NCBI GenBank assembly: GCA_030653365.1 | Contig: JAURZL010000003.1 | Span: 1-64,000 of the forward strand | From: Anaerolineaceae bacterium | Lineage (GTDB): Bacteria > Chloroflexota > Anaerolineae > Anaerolineales > Anaerolineaceae | Length of the DNA: 64,000 nucleotides | Direction: 5' to 3' | Shown: piece by piece, positions 42,842 through 51,816 of the stretch | Layout: each line of letters starts with the position of its first letter | Position numbering within the stretch: position 1 is the first letter of the stretch | Notes under the pieces: model-generated | Database searches by the model: none | Seen by the model: only the letters and a program-made list of their open reading frames with translations | Told to the model about the DNA's origin: nothing | Program-made: the position numbers and the translations under genes

Positions 42842-44400
42842 AGTTCTTGCTGTTCAAATAATCCGACAGCCCAGATCAGAGCCATGATGATCAGCACAAC
42901 TGCTGCACCAAGCGCAGAGAAGTTACTGGTTGGTAGGCTGAAGCTCATCTCGCTCGATAACATGCCAGCCCAGCCCATTAATGCCTGAGGGCTGAGGATG
43001 CCATAATTGGGGATCTGTGTGGAAAGCATCAGAACCACCGATCCAGCCAGGCTTATACCGGCTGCAGTGCCAACTGAGCGGCTGACAGTGCTGCCCAGCA
43101 CCGTGATAGCAGAAAAACACAACAACCAAAGTAGTAGTAACACATTAATTGTGGTAAACAAACCGAACGAAATCGGTTCAAACAACACCAAAATGTAAAT
43201 GTAAGCCAGGATTTCAGCAATCAGGAAGGCGGCGAGGTAAACCAGTGTCTGGGCTCCAAATTTGGATGTGATAAATGCCCAACGCGGTAAAGGTTTGTGA
43301 AGAATCATCTCTGTTAATCCCTTTTCCTTTTCACTGGCAACACTGCCCATTCCCACCATGATGGCGATCAAAAAACCGAATTGAGAAATATTCTTGAGAT
43401 ATTGATCCATGGCGTCTTTGGTGCTTGGTTCGGGGATCAGATTTCTGAACATTTCTGCGCCTTCAATACTGCCAAAGATTTCAGGCATGAAATAAGCTAA
43501 TAAAGGCGAAGCCATGCCAAAGAGGGCAAAAACCCCCACAATCACCAGCACCATCTTGGTTCTCCAGAGCTGAATCAACTCTTTCCGTAAGGACACGCCA
43601 AACAATCGCCATTCAATTGGTAACCGCGGTTGCTGGTTGGCTTTCAACTGTTTTCCAAAGATTTTTATTACCCAGATAATGCCAGGCAGGAGGGACGCAA
43701 AGAATAACAATTCGATGAACAATACAGGAACAGAATTAATACTGAGTGTTACTGCAATGCCATCCACGGCAGCATGATACAGGATTGCCCACAATACCCA
43801 GATGCGTTTTCCTTGTTGAAAAGCATACAATACCATCATCGATAAAATCACATGCAAGGTCATCGCCATTAGCCGTTCCGCAAGGGGAAGCAGAGCGATG
43901 ACAGCTGGTTGATTGAAAGTATCCAGCTGGTTTTGAATGTGGATCATTAAATCCGGCGCTAAATTCAAAGTGGTCAGATCAACACCGCGTAGGTAAAACA
44001 ACTGTGCGATGGCGCTACCCGATAAAACACCGATAATAATCATGGCCTCAATCCCACCATGACCAATACCCAGCATGAGTCCATCCTCAGCTTTACGAGC
44101 GCGTTTGAGTACCAGATACCCGACAACGCGTGCCAGTTCCTCGCAGATCCCGGCGGTCAAACCCAATACAATTGCAGTCTGGGCGATCATCCAGCCGGTA
44201 TCAGTACTGGCAGGAATAATGCCGATTTTTGACAAAAGATTATTGAGTGGTAAATGTACCACCTGAGAACCAATGAAGGTTAATGATCCCACCCCAAATA
44301 AAAGCCAGGAGACGCGAAAACGGCGCCGTAACAGGATTGCCAGGATCACGGGGACGATTATACACAAAGAGATACTGATAATGTAAAAGAATGCATGCAT
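42838..44400 (-). CDS. fusion of YhfC-type intramembrane glutamic protease and ABC-2 permease
   Basis: The 520-aa protein has two parts. The N-terminal half (residues 1-250) is YhfC-like: helices with EELARVVGYLV and GIGHGGIEAMIIIGVLSG. The C-terminal half is an ABC-2 permease (KELIQLWRTKMVLVIVGVFALFG, EKGLTEMILHKPLPRWAF and terminal helices). Such a fusion links a membrane protease to an exporter. An ATG at 44400 and a GTG at 44412 are possible starts; GAG 7 bp before the ATG favours 44400. It follows the ABC ATPase and is the last gene of an HTH-regulated operon. The substrate may be a peptide or toxin. Confidence 0.83.
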   Translation of the reverse strand: MHAFFYIISISLCIIVPVILAILLRRRFRVSWLLFGVGSLTFIGSQVVHLPLNNLLSKIGIIPASTDTGWMIAQTAIVLGLTAGICEELARVVGYLVLKRARKAEDGLMLGIGHGGIEAMIIIGVLSGSAIAQLFYLRGVDLTTLNLAPDLMIHIQNQLDTFNQPAVIALLPLAERLMAMTLHVILSMMVLYAFQQGKRIWVLWAILYHAAVDGIAVTLSINSVPVLFIELLFFASLLPGIIWVIKIFGKQLKANQQPRLPIEWRLFGVSLRKELIQLWRTKMVLVIVGVFALFGMASPLLAYFMPEIFGSIEGAEMFRNLIPEPSTKDAMDQYLKNISQFGFLIAIMVGMGSVASEKEKGLTEMILHKPLPRWAFITSKFGAQTLVYLAAFLIAEILAYIYILVLFEPISFGLFTTINVLLLLWLLCFSAITVLGSTVSRSVGTAAGISLAGSVVLMLSTQIPNYGILSPQALMGWAGMLSSEMSFSLPTSNFSALGAAVVLIIMALIWAVGLFEQQEL

Positions 44401-44404
44401 GGTT

Positions 44405-45352
44405 TCACTCACTTAATTCTAAAAAGACTTCTTCCAAAGAGGGACGCACCCACTCCAGCCGCGCCAGGGGGAGCTGTGCTGCTGATACGAGGGGTAGAAG
44501 ATGTTGTTTTCCAACTTCTGTATCAGAAATCATAATTCGCACCTGGCGTGGTTCTAGATTAACTGATTCAACCCAGGGTTGATTTTGAAGAATGGTAGTA
44601 AATTGAGATAAAAGTTCTTCTGCGCCTGGGTCAACTTGCAGCTCCACAGCATTGGTGGAATATTCAGCAAGGATGGTGTCGCGTTCACCAACTTTGACCA
44701 GCTTGCCCTCGTGTAAAATCGCGACCTGGTCACAGATGCGCTCAATATCGCCCAGGATGTGGCTGGAGAGAAAGACGGTGATATCTCCATTCAATGAGCG
44801 AATCCAATCCAGAACTTCATAACGTCCAGCTGGGTCTAATGCACTGGTTGGTTCATCCAGTAGCAGCACCTTCGGTTCATGTAAAATCGCCTGCGCAATT
44901 CCCAGCCGCTGCTTCATGCCACCGGAAAAACCACCGATCCGTCGTTTTGTGGCAGATACCAGATCGACCTGTTCCAATACTTCAGCGATGCGCTGCCTGC
45001 GTCGCGCAGCTGGCATTTGGAATAGCCGTCCCACATAATCAAGATACTCCCATGCCCGCATCCAGTTGTAAAAAACCGGATGTTGTGGCAAATAGCCATA
45101 CATATAACCAGAAGCCGGGTTGCCATTAGTGGTCTCGATACCTTCAATCCAGGCACTCCCGTGTGTCGGATTGGCAAGTCCGGTGAGCAAACGCATGGTA
45201 GTGGTCTTACCGGCACCATTTCTCCCCAGGAACCCAAAGACGGACCCTTTAGGCACTTCTAAATTAAGATGATCCAATGCTTTAACCTCACCGTAATAGC
45301 GGGTCAATTCCACACAGCGAATGGCAGTATTGTTTTCCTTGTTAGTGGTCAT
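44405..45352 (-). CDS. ABC transporter ATP-binding protein
   Basis: The 315-aa protein has Walker A LGRNGAGKTT, signature GFSGGMKQRLG, Walker B VLLLDEP, and the H-loop LSSHILGDI, followed by the C-terminal extension common in CcmA/NatA-like exporters. The start overlaps the stop of the upstream PLDc_N gene (ATGA) and GAGGAAAACGA precedes it. Its partner is the fused protease-permease. Drug or peptide export, or membrane protein quality control, are candidate roles. Confidence 0.92.
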   Translation of the reverse strand: MTTNKENNTAIRCVELTRYYGEVKALDHLNLEVPKGSVFGFLGRNGAGKTTTMRLLTGLANPTHGSAWIEGIETTNGNPASGYMYGYLPQHPVFYNWMRAWEYLDYVGRLFQMPAARRRQRIAEVLEQVDLVSATKRRIGGFSGGMKQRLGIAQAILHEPKVLLLDEPTSALDPAGRYEVLDWIRSLNGDITVFLSSHILGDIERICDQVAILHEGKLVKVGERDTILAEYSTNAVELQVDPGAEELLSQFTTILQNQPWVESVNLEPRQVRIMISDTEVGKQHLLPLVSAAQLPLARLEWVRPSLEEVFLELSE

Positions 45353-45567
45353 TCGTTTTCCTCACGTCCAACAACAAAATAAACGATGGGGCCGATCATG
45401 TTGACAAACACCACAATGACGACCCACATCCACTTGGGACCCCTGGTTTTTTCACGTTTGATCAGATCAATCAGGGCTGTAATCATCAGTCCTAATTGGA
45501 TCAGGAACAAAGGGATTAACAAAGGCAACAATCTCATTAATGTGTCTAGAATACTTGAATTTTCCAT
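45349..45567 (-). CDS. small PLDc_N-domain membrane protein
   Basis: The 72-aa protein has two hydrophobic helices separated by a basic loop, with a central LIDLIKREKTRGPKWMWVVIV segment that matches the PLDc_N (phospholipase D nuclease N-terminal) membrane domain. This domain is typical next to ABC exporters such as those for lantibiotic immunity or sigma-regulated stress. It overlaps the ATPase gene by 4 bp and follows the HTH gene after 2 bp. Role: probable accessory membrane subunit. Confidence 0.85.
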   Translation of the reverse strand: MENSSILDTLMRLLPLLIPLFLIQLGLMITALIDLIKREKTRGPKWMWVVIVVFVNMIGPIVYFVVGREENE

Positions 45568-45569
45568 TT

Positions 45570-46109
45570 TTATTTCTCCTCTACTTCTGGGTGATTTATG
45601 AATACCAATTTTCGTAAACGCCGCCCAGCTTGGGGCAAATGTTTGCTTAATGCCAGTAGTCTTTCTCGAAAAGGAGCAAACAATTCGTCCATTTCTTCAG
45701 TACTGGCATAAAATACAGCTTCGGAATAACCGGCTCGATCTGCGAGCATATCCAGGTTGTCCTGAGAGTCGAGATAGGCTTTGAAATCCTGCACCAGGCC
45801 GGCTGCGTAGGTGGAGAAATAATGCAGATGGTCATCTTTCGACATCATTTGCACATCCTCCTGGGTGATGTGGGGTGACAATAAGAGACGATACGCTCTT
45901 TCTTCAGTGCCTTTAACCAGGTGTGTTTCCGCAATCTCAATGAATCCACCATCGAGCAATTTCTTAAGATGACGATACAGGGATGATTTTGCCACATCCG
46001 GCATCATAGCATCCAGTTCACTGGTGGTGAGAGGTTTATGCCCCAACAATTGCATGACTCGTAAACGAATGGGGTGGATGATCAGATCAGCTTTCTCATT
46101 TCCATGCAT
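45570..46109 (-). CDS. ArsR-like winged-HTH transcriptional regulator
   Basis: The 179-aa protein has the winged HTH IIHPIRLRVMQLLGHKPLTTSELDAMMPDVAKSSLYRHLKKLLDGGFIE, as in ArsR-like/PadR-like regulators that carry a long C-terminal helical region. GGAGG lies 8 bp before the ATG at 46109, so the longer frame from 46142 is dropped. It is the first gene of the ABC operon and has an inverted repeat 20 bp upstream, which should be its operator. Confidence 0.88.
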   Translation of the reverse strand: MHGNEKADLIIHPIRLRVMQLLGHKPLTTSELDAMMPDVAKSSLYRHLKKLLDGGFIEIAETHLVKGTEERAYRLLLSPHITQEDVQMMSKDDHLHYFSTYAAGLVQDFKAYLDSQDNLDMLADRAGYSEAVFYASTEEMDELFAPFRERLLALSKHLPQAGRRLRKLVFINHPEVEEK

Positions 46110-46129
46110 AATCAATTCCTCCAAGACTA

Positions 46130-46157
46130 TTATCATTATCAATAATGATAATGATAA
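46130..46157. promoter_or_regulatory. perfect inverted repeat before the HTH-ABC operon
   Basis: TTATCATTATC and GATAATGATAA form perfect 11-bp arms around a 6-bp spacer, 20 bp upstream of the HTH start codon. The GATAATGAT units also resemble Fur-box repeats (GATAATGATAATCATTATC), so metal-responsive control is one alternative to control by the local HTH protein. Confidence 0.7.
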
Positions 46158-46268
46158 CGATTGAACAAATTATATGGAGTTTAAATCGTTAATGCAATAC
46201 ATTTGAAGGCGATTTGACCGCTTTCCCAGGTAAAAACTGGTCTCGAGGACAGGTATTTTACTGGATAT

Positions 46269-47453
46269 CTACGGAGTATATTCTTTTAGTTGGCGTGAGC
46301 GCCGTGGATGACGTAATCGGCGCAGAGCTTTGCTTTCGATCTGACGGATGCGTTCACGGGTCAGACCAAATTTTTGGCCAACCTCTTCAAGGGTGTAAGT
46401 ATGGCCATTATCCAACCCAAATCGCAACCGCAGTATTCGCGCTTCACGTGGGGGCAGCGTATCAAGGACGGCTTCAATGCGTTCACGCAGCATTTTATTA
46501 TAGGTGGTCTGGATGGGGGTTGGTGTGAGCGTATCCTCAACGAACATGCCCAGTTCGGACTCTTCTTCGTCTTCGTTGATTGGGCTTTCCAAAGAGAGCG
46601 GCAGCCAGGAGACACGCATCATCCAGTCCACTTTATTCGCGGAAACATCCAGTTCAACGGCAAGTTCTTCGTTGGTGGGTACTCGTCCAAGTTTTTGTTC
46701 GAGTTCGTGCATCAGACGATAAAGCTGACGGATTCGGTCAACCATGTGCACCGGAACGCGAATGGTGCGTCCCTGATCAGCGATCGAGCGTGTGATTGTC
46801 TGGCGAATCCACCAGGTTGCATAGGTTGAGAAACGAAAACCACGCTGATATTCGTATTTTTCCACTGCTTTCATCAAACCCAGATTGCCTTCTTGAATCA
46901 GATCCAGGAAAGGAACACCTCGTCCCATGTAACGCTTGGCAATGCTGACCACCAGGCGGGTATTAGCTTTAATCAGATGGTCACGTGCCAGATCACCGCT
47001 ATCAACCTCTTCATTCAGACGTTCACATTCTTCGTGCGGGGTGTGCCCATTCATCTCAATCAATAATAGTGCCGCCATGCGACCGGTTTCAATCCGGCGG
47101 GCAAGGTCCAGTTCTTCCTGAACCGAGAGCAGCGGAACGGAGGACATTTCCTTGAGATATAAACCAATGGTATCATCACTGGAAATTGTTTCCAGGTTGG
47201 CTGAATAGGGGTCCATATCGCTGGGTGGGGCACCATAGTCCTCCCCGGAGTGACCATGATCTTCCTCATCAAGCACGTCAACACCCTGCCGGCGTAATGC
47301 CATCAGAATCGATTCCATCCGGTCAGCATCACTTGTGATTTCCGGATACGCTTCCATCAAATCCTCGGTTGTCAGATAGCCCTGAACATCGGCCTTTTCC
47401 AACAACAATCGGATCACATCAGTTTTTCGGATTCGCCTGCTTGCACTTGCCAT
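46269..47453 (-). CDS. rpoD: primary-type RNA polymerase sigma factor (RpoD/SigA)
   Basis: The 394-aa protein has an acidic N-terminal region and region 1.2 (IGLYLKEMSSVPLL). Region 2 contains the RpoD box (YATWWIRQTITRSIADQGRTIRVPVH), region 3 follows, and region 4 ends with TLEEVGQKFGLTRERIRQIESKALRRLRHP. All features are those of a group 1 or 2 housekeeping sigma factor. The frame extends 9 codons further, but AGGAG lies 5-6 bp before the ATG at 47453. It recognises TTGACA/TATAAT promoters, which are common in this window. Confidence 0.93.
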   Translation of the reverse strand: MASASRRIRKTDVIRLLLEKADVQGYLTTEDLMEAYPEITSDADRMESILMALRRQGVDVLDEEDHGHSGEDYGAPPSDMDPYSANLETISSDDTIGLYLKEMSSVPLLSVQEELDLARRIETGRMAALLLIEMNGHTPHEECERLNEEVDSGDLARDHLIKANTRLVVSIAKRYMGRGVPFLDLIQEGNLGLMKAVEKYEYQRGFRFSTYATWWIRQTITRSIADQGRTIRVPVHMVDRIRQLYRLMHELEQKLGRVPTNEELAVELDVSANKVDWMMRVSWLPLSLESPINEDEEESELGMFVEDTLTPTPIQTTYNKMLRERIEAVLDTLPPREARILRLRFGLDNGHTYTLEEVGQKFGLTRERIRQIESKALRRLRHPRRSRQLKEYTP

Positions 47454-47623
47454 ACTGTCTCCTGCTCCCCAACCAATCAATCTACTTTACAAAAAGCTGC
47501 TCGACAACGTTAATGCCACGTCTGGTGACATGGCGAGGGAGGTTCTCATGGTTGCTTTTTGACCTTTATTAGGATGATTTGGTTGCAAGTGGTATCCCGT
47601 CTAATAAAAACAATAATATCGTT

Positions 47624-48103
47624 CTAATATGCTACATATGAATCTTTATGTTCACAGGTAGCATGGTTCAAATTAATGCCACATTCCGTGCATAAGCCTT
47701 TGCAATCCGGGCGACAAATTGCCTTAATTGGAAAGGCCAACAACATATTTTCATAAACCAATGGTGAAAGATCAATAAATCCATCCTCAGGAACGAAAAA
47801 TTCCGCATCCTTTGTATGACGACTGCGATACGCATATAATTCTTGAAATTCGGTTGTTAGTTGTTGTTGAAAATCCTCCAGACAACGTACACATTCCTCC
47901 ACCACGAATGCTTCAAAATTTGCATCAATCAACAGACCCTGTGGTGTACGATTGATTCGAACCTTTCCAAGAACATTGGAAAGCTGAAGGCCGGAATCAA
48001 GTTCAATCTCCTCAAATTTAAAGTCCAGATCGCGGTAGTTCCCGATTGATTCATGGATCATGAATCCGACATTAATGCGAAGTGGGTTTCTAGGTTGGCT
48101 CAA
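47624..48103 (-). CDS. yceD: YceD/DUF177 large-subunit rRNA accumulation protein
   Basis: The 159-aa protein has the two conserved Cys pairs of the YceD family: CVRC in the middle and C-x3-C-x3-C-x2-C near the C-terminus (CRPDCKGLCTECG), which probably bind zinc. It is required for 23S rRNA accumulation in E. coli and other bacteria. The start is TTG at 48103. In most bacteria rpmF follows directly; here none is seen before rpoD. Confidence 0.88.
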   Translation of the reverse strand: MSQPRNPLRINVGFMIHESIGNYRDLDFKFEEIELDSGLQLSNVLGKVRINRTPQGLLIDANFEAFVVEECVRCLEDFQQQLTTEFQELYAYRSRHTKDAEFFVPEDGFIDLSPLVYENMLLAFPIKAICRPDCKGLCTECGINLNHATCEHKDSYVAY

Positions 48104-48214
48104 CGGATAACTCTACCGATCAAAGGGTATAATAACACTCTTGAGATTATAGCACACGGAAAATCAACCGTCAACTTATTATTATTTTTATGATAAAAAT
48201 AGGAAAAATTATTC

Positions 48215-48823
48215 ATGAAGTCCCTTTTAATTGCCAGCAGTAACCCCGGAAAATTGCGGGAATTTCAATCCATCCTCCAGGATTTAGGGGTGAATCTGGT
48301 ATTACCGGCAGATATAGGGGTATCCCTGCAGGTGGAAGAAGACGGCGCAGACTACTATCAGAATGCATTGAAGAAGGCAGTAACCTACTGTCAGGCGAGC
48401 GGCTTGATCACACTAGCGGATGATTCCGGGCTCGAAGTTGATGCGTTGGGTGGTGCTCCCGGGCTGCACTCCGCGCGTTACTCACCCAAACCAGGTGCAA
48501 ATGATGGGGATCGGCGGACATATTTATTGTCTCAACTTGCTCAGCACCCACAGCCCTGGCCAGCCCATTTTCATTGTTCATTGGTGTTGGCACTTCCGGA
48601 TGGGGATCATTACACATTTGACGGGGATTGCCCCGGCGAGATTGTGAGTGAGGAACGCGGGGAGCATGGTTTTGGTTATGACCCGATCTTTCGAATGGCA
48701 GGTCGTGATAAAACCATGGCACAACTACCGGAGGAGGAAAAGAATCGCATCAGTCATCGCGGCAGGGCAACCCTGGCTGCTTTACCCACGTTAAAGAAAC
48801 TACTGGAAAAGGAGATGAAATGA
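48215..48823 (+). CDS. rdgB: non-canonical purine NTP pyrophosphatase RdgB/HAM1
   Basis: The 202-aa enzyme has SSNPGK near residues 7-12, ADDSGLEVDALGGAPGLHSARY in the middle and GFGYDPIF plus ISHRGRA near the end. It hydrolyses dITP, dXTP and ITP to monophosphates, keeping deaminated purines out of DNA. It overlaps the following amidinotransferase-like gene by ATGA. Confidence 0.93.
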   Translation: MKSLLIASSNPGKLREFQSILQDLGVNLVLPADIGVSLQVEEDGADYYQNALKKAVTYCQASGLITLADDSGLEVDALGGAPGLHSARYSPKPGANDGDRRTYLLSQLAQHPQPWPAHFHCSLVLALPDGDHYTFDGDCPGEIVSEERGEHGFGYDPIFRMAGRDKTMAQLPEEEKNRISHRGRATLAALPTLKKLLEKEMK

Positions 48824-49593
48824 CCTTTACACATGCACTCACGCGTAAACCAGGCAACAGTTTTCCCTTCGGCATTACAACTGCCGAACTGGGAAGACCA
48901 GATCTGGCACAGGCACAGGCGCAACATATCCGTTATTGTGAAGCATTAACCCAGGCAGGCTTACACGTGGATACTCTACCAGCTTTGGAATTCTTTCCCG
49001 ACGCGGTGTTTGTGGAGGATGTTGCGATTGTGGAACCTGACTTTGCGGTGCTCACCCGTCCTGGAGCTCTCCCGCGACGCGGGGAGGCGCAGGAGATGCT
49101 GCCGGTTTTGAAACAACATTTCGGGCGTGTCTATCAGATCGATGGCAATGCTACTTTGGATGGCGGTGACATCTGCAAAGCGGATGATGTGTATTATCTC
49201 GGACTTTCAGATCGCACCAATCTGGAAGGTGCCCAACAACTGGCTGCCATCCTGAATCATTTCGATTATCGCAGTGAGCTGATCGATATTCGGTCATTGG
49301 AAGGAATCCTACACCTAAAAAGTGCAGTTAATTACCTGGGGGATAATACCATGCTGCTGGATCCGCGGCTGGCTGAACTCAAAGCTTTTGAAGCGTATCA
49401 TCATCTGGTGGTGCCACTGGAAGAAGCCTATGCCGCCAATTGTTTGCGGGTCAATGATGTGGTCATGGTACCGGCTGGTTTTCCCAGGACGGTGGAACTA
49501 CTCCAAACCGCTGGTTTTCAGGTTGAACTTCTGGACGTCTCTGAATACCGCAAGATGGACGGTGGTCTCAGCTGCCTCTCGCTGCGCTGGTAG
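48820..49593 (+). CDS. dimethylarginine dimethylaminohydrolase / amidinotransferase family protein
   Basis: The 257-aa protein has the arginine-deiminase-like pentein fold: FPDAVFVEDVAIV, TLDGGDICKADD, the catalytic His in LHLKSAVNYLG and the C-terminal nucleophile Cys in GGLSCLSLRW. This matches DDAH-type enzymes, which hydrolyse methylarginines to citrulline and amines. It is translationally coupled to rdgB. Specificity between DDAH and other amidinohydrolases is not certain. Confidence 0.88.
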   Translation: MTFTHALTRKPGNSFPFGITTAELGRPDLAQAQAQHIRYCEALTQAGLHVDTLPALEFFPDAVFVEDVAIVEPDFAVLTRPGALPRRGEAQEMLPVLKQHFGRVYQIDGNATLDGGDICKADDVYYLGLSDRTNLEGAQQLAAILNHFDYRSELIDIRSLEGILHLKSAVNYLGDNTMLLDPRLAELKAFEAYHHLVVPLEEAYAANCLRVNDVVMVPAGFPRTVELLQTAGFQVELLDVSEYRKMDGGLSCLSLRW

Positions 49594-50484
49594 TTAATCT
49601 TCGAATCGAAAGCTGGGCAAGCCGGTAAATTCAGTCTTAAGACGCATCAGGGCTCCGTTGTGTGGGTATACCAGCCAATCCGTTTCCTCCAGTCCAACTG
49701 CTGCGGAGGTGAGGTAAAGCTCGTTCATCTCCTTGCCACCAAAGACCGGGCAGGAAGTACGTTTGGCTGGGAAGGGGTAGGTAGCCAGGAGCTCACCCGA
49801 GCGCGGATTCCATCGTTGGATGCAGGCACCATCCCATAACGCAAGCCAAATCATTCCCTCTGTGTCAGTTGTCAAACCGTCTGTCACCCCATCGCCATCC
49901 TGCAAGGTGAATGCTGTTCGTTGCCGGGAGATTTTGCCATTTTCCAGATCATAATCGAATGCCCAGACATCCTTACTGAAGGAATCAGCCAGGTAAAAAG
50001 TGCGATAATCCGGACTCCATCCGAGTCCATTTGAGATCACCAACCCATCCAACAGTTTGCGTATTCTTGTATCAGTATCCATGATATACAAAGACCCGGT
50101 GGGGGTTCCATTGGGTTTGTTTTGCATGGTGCCGGCCAAAAACCGCCCGCGCGGGTCGCATTTGCCGTCGTTGAAACGGTTTCCAGGCAGGTCGTTCTCC
50201 ACCTCAGCCAGTATTTGAATGGAAAGTTTTTCAAAATCAAAATAAGCAATTTTTCGTTCGGGTGTAAATAACAGTCCACCACTTTTACACAAGACTACAG
50301 AGCCGATTGAAGCAAAATCCTTACTCAAATCGATCCCATGGTTCTGCCTGGTAGCCGGGTTATATACGTAGATAGACGCACGCGGGATGTCCACCCAGTA
50401 TAAGACTTGCTGTTGGGCATCCCAGGTGGGACCTTCTCCGGTCAATGCTTTTTGATCGACGAGAATTTCCGGGTTAATTTTCAA
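49594..50484 (-). CDS. SMP-30/gluconolactonase/LRE family protein
   Basis: The 296-aa beta-propeller has TGEGPTWDAQQQVLYWVDIPR at the N-terminus with the first metal-binding Glu, FNDGKCDPRGRFLAGTM, ISNGLGWSPDYRTFYLADS and DGLTTDTEGMIWLALWDG. These are the calcium-binding signatures of the family. It is a lactonase or related hydrolase. The start is TTG at 50484, with no internal ATG near it, overlapping the stop of the DinB-like gene by 11 bp. The stop abuts the convergent DDAH-like gene. Confidence 0.9.
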   Translation of the reverse strand: MKINPEILVDQKALTGEGPTWDAQQQVLYWVDIPRASIYVYNPATRQNHGIDLSKDFASIGSVVLCKSGGLLFTPERKIAYFDFEKLSIQILAEVENDLPGNRFNDGKCDPRGRFLAGTMQNKPNGTPTGSLYIMDTDTRIRKLLDGLVISNGLGWSPDYRTFYLADSFSKDVWAFDYDLENGKISRQRTAFTLQDGDGVTDGLTTDTEGMIWLALWDGACIQRWNPRSGELLATYPFPAKRTSCPVFGGKEMNELYLTSAAVGLEETDWLVYPHNGALMRLKTEFTGLPSFRFED

Positions 50485-50950
50485 ATTTGTTTAGAAAGTC
50501 CTTAATATCCATTGAATGATGTTCATAATGTTCATAGGTGTTCTGGGCGATGATCTCCCATGGTATCCACTCATCCGGCATATGTTTGAAATAAACTGGG
50601 TTCTCCAGGACTGCTGGCTCCAATTCATCCATTCGTTCCATCAATCGCGGTTGGATTTTTTCGAAGGTTGTGATGACTTGCTGCCAGGGAAGCTGTGCAT
50701 GGATTGCCTGAATTCTGGCATTGCGCTCATCGGTCCCCAGATTCCATAAAGGTGAACCCTGTAAAGTCATTGTTTCGAGCAAATTCAGCATTTCAAGCTC
50801 GAACCAGGTAATGTGGACGACGATGTCTTTGAGGGTCATCTCACCAGCAATCATCGTTTGTTCACGATTATTTTCAGGCACCTGCTCGATAAGCTCAGAC
50901 AGAATTATCCGGCTGGAGACAATTCGCTGGACAAATTCTTTTTTATTCAT
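50474..50950 (-). CDS. DinB-like / ClbS-DfsB family four-helix protein
   Basis: The 158-aa protein is helical, with the DinB-type metal-proximal segments (KDIVVHITWFELEMLNLL; NTYEHYEHHSMDIKDFL), including two His positions that bind metal in related proteins. ClbS-type members protect against colibactin-like toxins; others transfer thiols. It is coupled to the downstream SMP-30 gene by an 11-bp overlap. Confidence 0.85.
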   Translation of the reverse strand: MNKKEFVQRIVSSRIILSELIEQVPENNREQTMIAGEMTLKDIVVHITWFELEMLNLLETMTLQGSPLWNLGTDERNARIQAIHAQLPWQQVITTFEKIQPRLMERMDELEPAVLENPVYFKHMPDEWIPWEIIAQNTYEHYEHHSMDIKDFLNKFEN

Positions 50951-50951
50951 G

Positions 50952-51539
50952 CTATTTCATCTTGCGTTTCTTTCCAAACATTACGCTGGACAGAATCACC
51001 ACACCAGCCGCCAGACCAGCCATAATTCCAAATAAGACTGATTCTTTTGGTCCGAATTGTGCCTTGACCTCGCCTTCCACATTTTTGGCGAGCAGAAAAA
51101 CCACACTATTGTTATTGTCGAAAGAGGCGTGATTTGCGGCCATAAACACAATCCCGGACTGGTCGACCTGGACATTGCCTTTTGTCAGTACCACCTGTGC
51201 ACCACATTGATCCATGTTAACATTGCCATCATTGACGATCACGACTGCACGGCTGGCTGTCATCTCAACACTACTACTGTTGGCAAAAACCACACCGCCT
51301 TCCGTTAATTCCAGTCGGTCTGTCTCTACAGCAATAACACCACCCTGGCGAACATGTACCAGATTGCTCTTAATATGATTGGCTCCAGCTTGCCGCAGGA
51401 TCACTTCATTGGCCTGGATGTTGTTGACTCCACCATAGGTAATCTCAACGATATCTGCCTGAACGTTGTCATCAAAATTTGTTTGCATCTTTTCAGTCAC
51501 TTCTTCAAATTCAGGAAATTCGTTTTCTTCTTCCGTCAT
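50952..51539 (-). CDS. membrane-anchored beta-solenoid-like protein
   Basis: After about 25 acidic residues, the 195-aa protein consists of about eight 14-16-residue rungs, each with an aliphatic core and Gly or Asn turn (for instance ANEVILRQAGANHI, KSNLVHVRQGGVIAV, TDRLELTEGGVVFA). A C-terminal helix (VLFGIMAGLAAGVVILSSVMFG) and a basic tail follow. This suggests a short parallel beta-helix anchored to the membrane, with bactofilin as one structural analogy. The frame opens at 51563, but GGAAGGTG precedes the ATG at 51539. I do not know its function. It is 1 bp from the DinB-like gene, probably in the same operon. Confidence 0.75.
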   Translation of the reverse strand: MTEEENEFPEFEEVTEKMQTNFDDNVQADIVEITYGGVNNIQANEVILRQAGANHIKSNLVHVRQGGVIAVETDRLELTEGGVVFANSSSVEMTASRAVVIVNDGNVNMDQCGAQVVLTKGNVQVDQSGIVFMAANHASFDNNNSVVFLLAKNVEGEVKAQFGPKESVLFGIMAGLAAGVVILSSVMFGKKRKMK

Positions 51540-51563
51540 ATCACACCTTCCTTTTTTTATCAT

Positions 51564-51816
51564 CTACATTAATGGGGTTTGATGGTGGTTTTAGGCAGTG
51601 ATATCCGTCAAAATCACCAAGACCTCTAAAATGAAATGATGCCTCTTTTTGGAATTTAAACCGTATATATTGTAGCGTATTTTTATCTGTTTTAACTACC
51701 TGGTCAGACAGTCAGGAAATTAATCAGTCCAAAAGGGAGTCGCGACTGTCTTGATTACCGATTTATTTATTGACTGTTTCCGTTAGGATCGAAGCATACA
51801 CGTTAAGGAGAAAAAA
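51564..51816. other. intergenic region upstream of the ABC exporter
   Basis: 253 bp with no gene. It contains an 8-bp inverted repeat (AGACAGTC / GACTGTCT) about 30 bp apart, and a TTGACT-like -35 close to the ABC gene start, which has a good TAAGGAG ribosome site. Confidence 0.4.

Noticed and set aside
47454..47623. rpmF expected after yceD
   Set aside because: No frame with ribosomal protein L32 features is present in the gap.
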